From positions 806,001-870,000 of the forward strand of contig CANKYK010000001.1 in NCBI GenBank assembly GCA_947488155.1: DNA of 64,000 nucleotides, given 5' to 3'. The translations under genes and the position numbers were made by a program. Each line of letters begins with the position of its first letter. Within the stretch, counting starts at the first letter, position 1. The DNA is from an uncultured Erythrobacter sp. (lineage in GTDB: Bacteria > Pseudomonadota > Alphaproteobacteria > Sphingomonadales > Sphingomonadaceae). Below are positions 63,604-64,000 of this stretch, piece after piece. The notes under the pieces were generated by a model. The model searched no databases. It worked only from the letters and a program-made list of their open reading frames with translations, and was not told where the DNA came from.

Positions 63604-64000
63604 ATGCAGGCTCGCAAAGCAATGATTTCGATCATGGCGGCGAGCCTGTGCCTTGCTGCTTGCACATCTGAGGCATCGGAACAGGCGGCAGTGGATACGG
63701 CAGAGGAAAGCGTCATTGCAGAGACCTCGGTCGTCGACCTCAGCGTGGATGAGCTCGCGAGTTTAATAGACGGCGGCAATATCCGACTGATTGACGTGCG
63801 GCGCGATGATGAAGTGGCCGAGGGCATTATCCCGGGCGCAGAGCACATCATGCTCGATAATTTCGATCCAGCGGCGCTTGATCTAACCGATGGGCGCGAA
63901 GTGGTACTCTATTGCCGTTCTGGTCGGCGTTCCGGCATTGCAGCGGAGAAACTCGCGGCGCACACTGGCGAGCCGGCCAAGCATTTGGGCGGCGGGATCA
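63604..64000 (+). CDS. rhodanese-like lipoprotein (partial at window end)
   Basis: The first 132 codons are in the window. A lipoprotein signal with LCLAAC (Cys ~20) is followed by a rhodanese domain: VVDLSVDELASLIDGG, RLIDVRRDDEVAEGIIPGAEH, and the active loop LYCRSGRRSG with the persulfide Cys. It transfers sulfane sulfur or acts in redox repair in the periplasm. It lies 12 bp after acnA and may be co-transcribed. The end is outside the window. Confidence 0.9.
   Translation, partial: MQARKAMISIMAASLCLAACTSEASEQAAVDTAEESVIAETSVVDLSVDELASLIDGGNIRLIDVRRDDEVAEGIIPGAEHIMLDNFDPAALDLTDGREVVLYCRSGRRSGIAAEKLAAHTGEPAKHLGGGI

Overview
The window looks like chromosomal DNA of an alphaproteobacterium of the order Sphingomonadales, most probably Erythrobacteraceae (inference). 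The evidence is a complete alphaproteobacterial general stress response module (PhyR, HisKA_2-type kinase, NepR, EcfG), a SigF/NrsF pair of the Caulobacter type, a class I PHA synthase with a phasin, paired lptF/lptG, and high-GC third codon positions. Genes are densely packed, with many 4-base ATGA overlaps. I see no insertion sequence, prophage, CRISPR array or rRNA gene. Two tRNA genes, Thr(CGT) and Cys(GCA), lie near the left end.

Left part (1-17 kb): a nitrilase overlapping a haem aldoxime dehydratase (an aldoxime-nitrile-acid pathway); the two tRNAs; an acyl-CoA thioesterase and a crotonase; two small DNA-binding proteins, one apparently membrane-anchored; an AlaC-like aminotransferase; phaC followed by a phasin with a histone-like Lys/Ala N-terminal extension behind two PhaR-type operators; clpS; lptF-lptG; a lipoprotein; and a fatty acid desaturase divergent from a GNAT-like protein.

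Middle (17-33 kb): a single-domain receiver, then phyR convergent with its likely sensor kinase. The kinase is divergent from nepR-ecfG across a near-palindromic EcfG promoter. Then come an AI-2E-type permease, a dicarboxylate symporter divergent from glmM, the overlapping DUF1272-thiD-desaturase genes, a perfect 31-bp inverted repeat, a LOG-family protein, a Ppx/GppA phosphatase with rlmE, a membrane cytochrome c, and prephenate dehydratase.

33-40 kb: a tightly coupled operon DUF4129 - DUF4350 - MoxR ATPase - DUF58 - SpoIIM - RDD that ends in a class A beta-lactamase, all joined by stop/start overlaps or a 4-base gap.

44.8-48.9 kb holds the most interesting system: a bufferin-type metallophore RiPP locus. 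A four-cysteine DUF2282 precursor (BufA1-like), a DoxX protein, SigF and the NrsF anti-sigma factor run rightward. The MNIO/DUF692 modification enzyme (BufB) and its partner BufC run leftward. The intergenic region contains two divergent matches to the SigF motif GTAACC-N16-CGAA, so both arms could be switched on together by metal stress sensed through NrsF (Cys130/Cys180).

Right part (49-64 kb): ispG overlapping a thioredoxin-like gene, a histone-deacetylase-family hydrolase with a retropepsin-like protease, a flavoprotein, two L,D-transpeptidase-type proteins, an EamA transporter, small secreted or lipoproteins, acnA, and a rhodanese lipoprotein cut by the window end.

Gene-free stretches: 2115-2346 holds only a 7-bp-stem hairpin (2225-2243). 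4852-5153 is AT-rich with three TGTACA palindromes. 11160-11367 shows nothing I can support. 17652-17999 carries a leftward terminator and an uncertain leftward ORF. 46537-46923 is the bufferin control region. 58446-58702 shows no clear signal.
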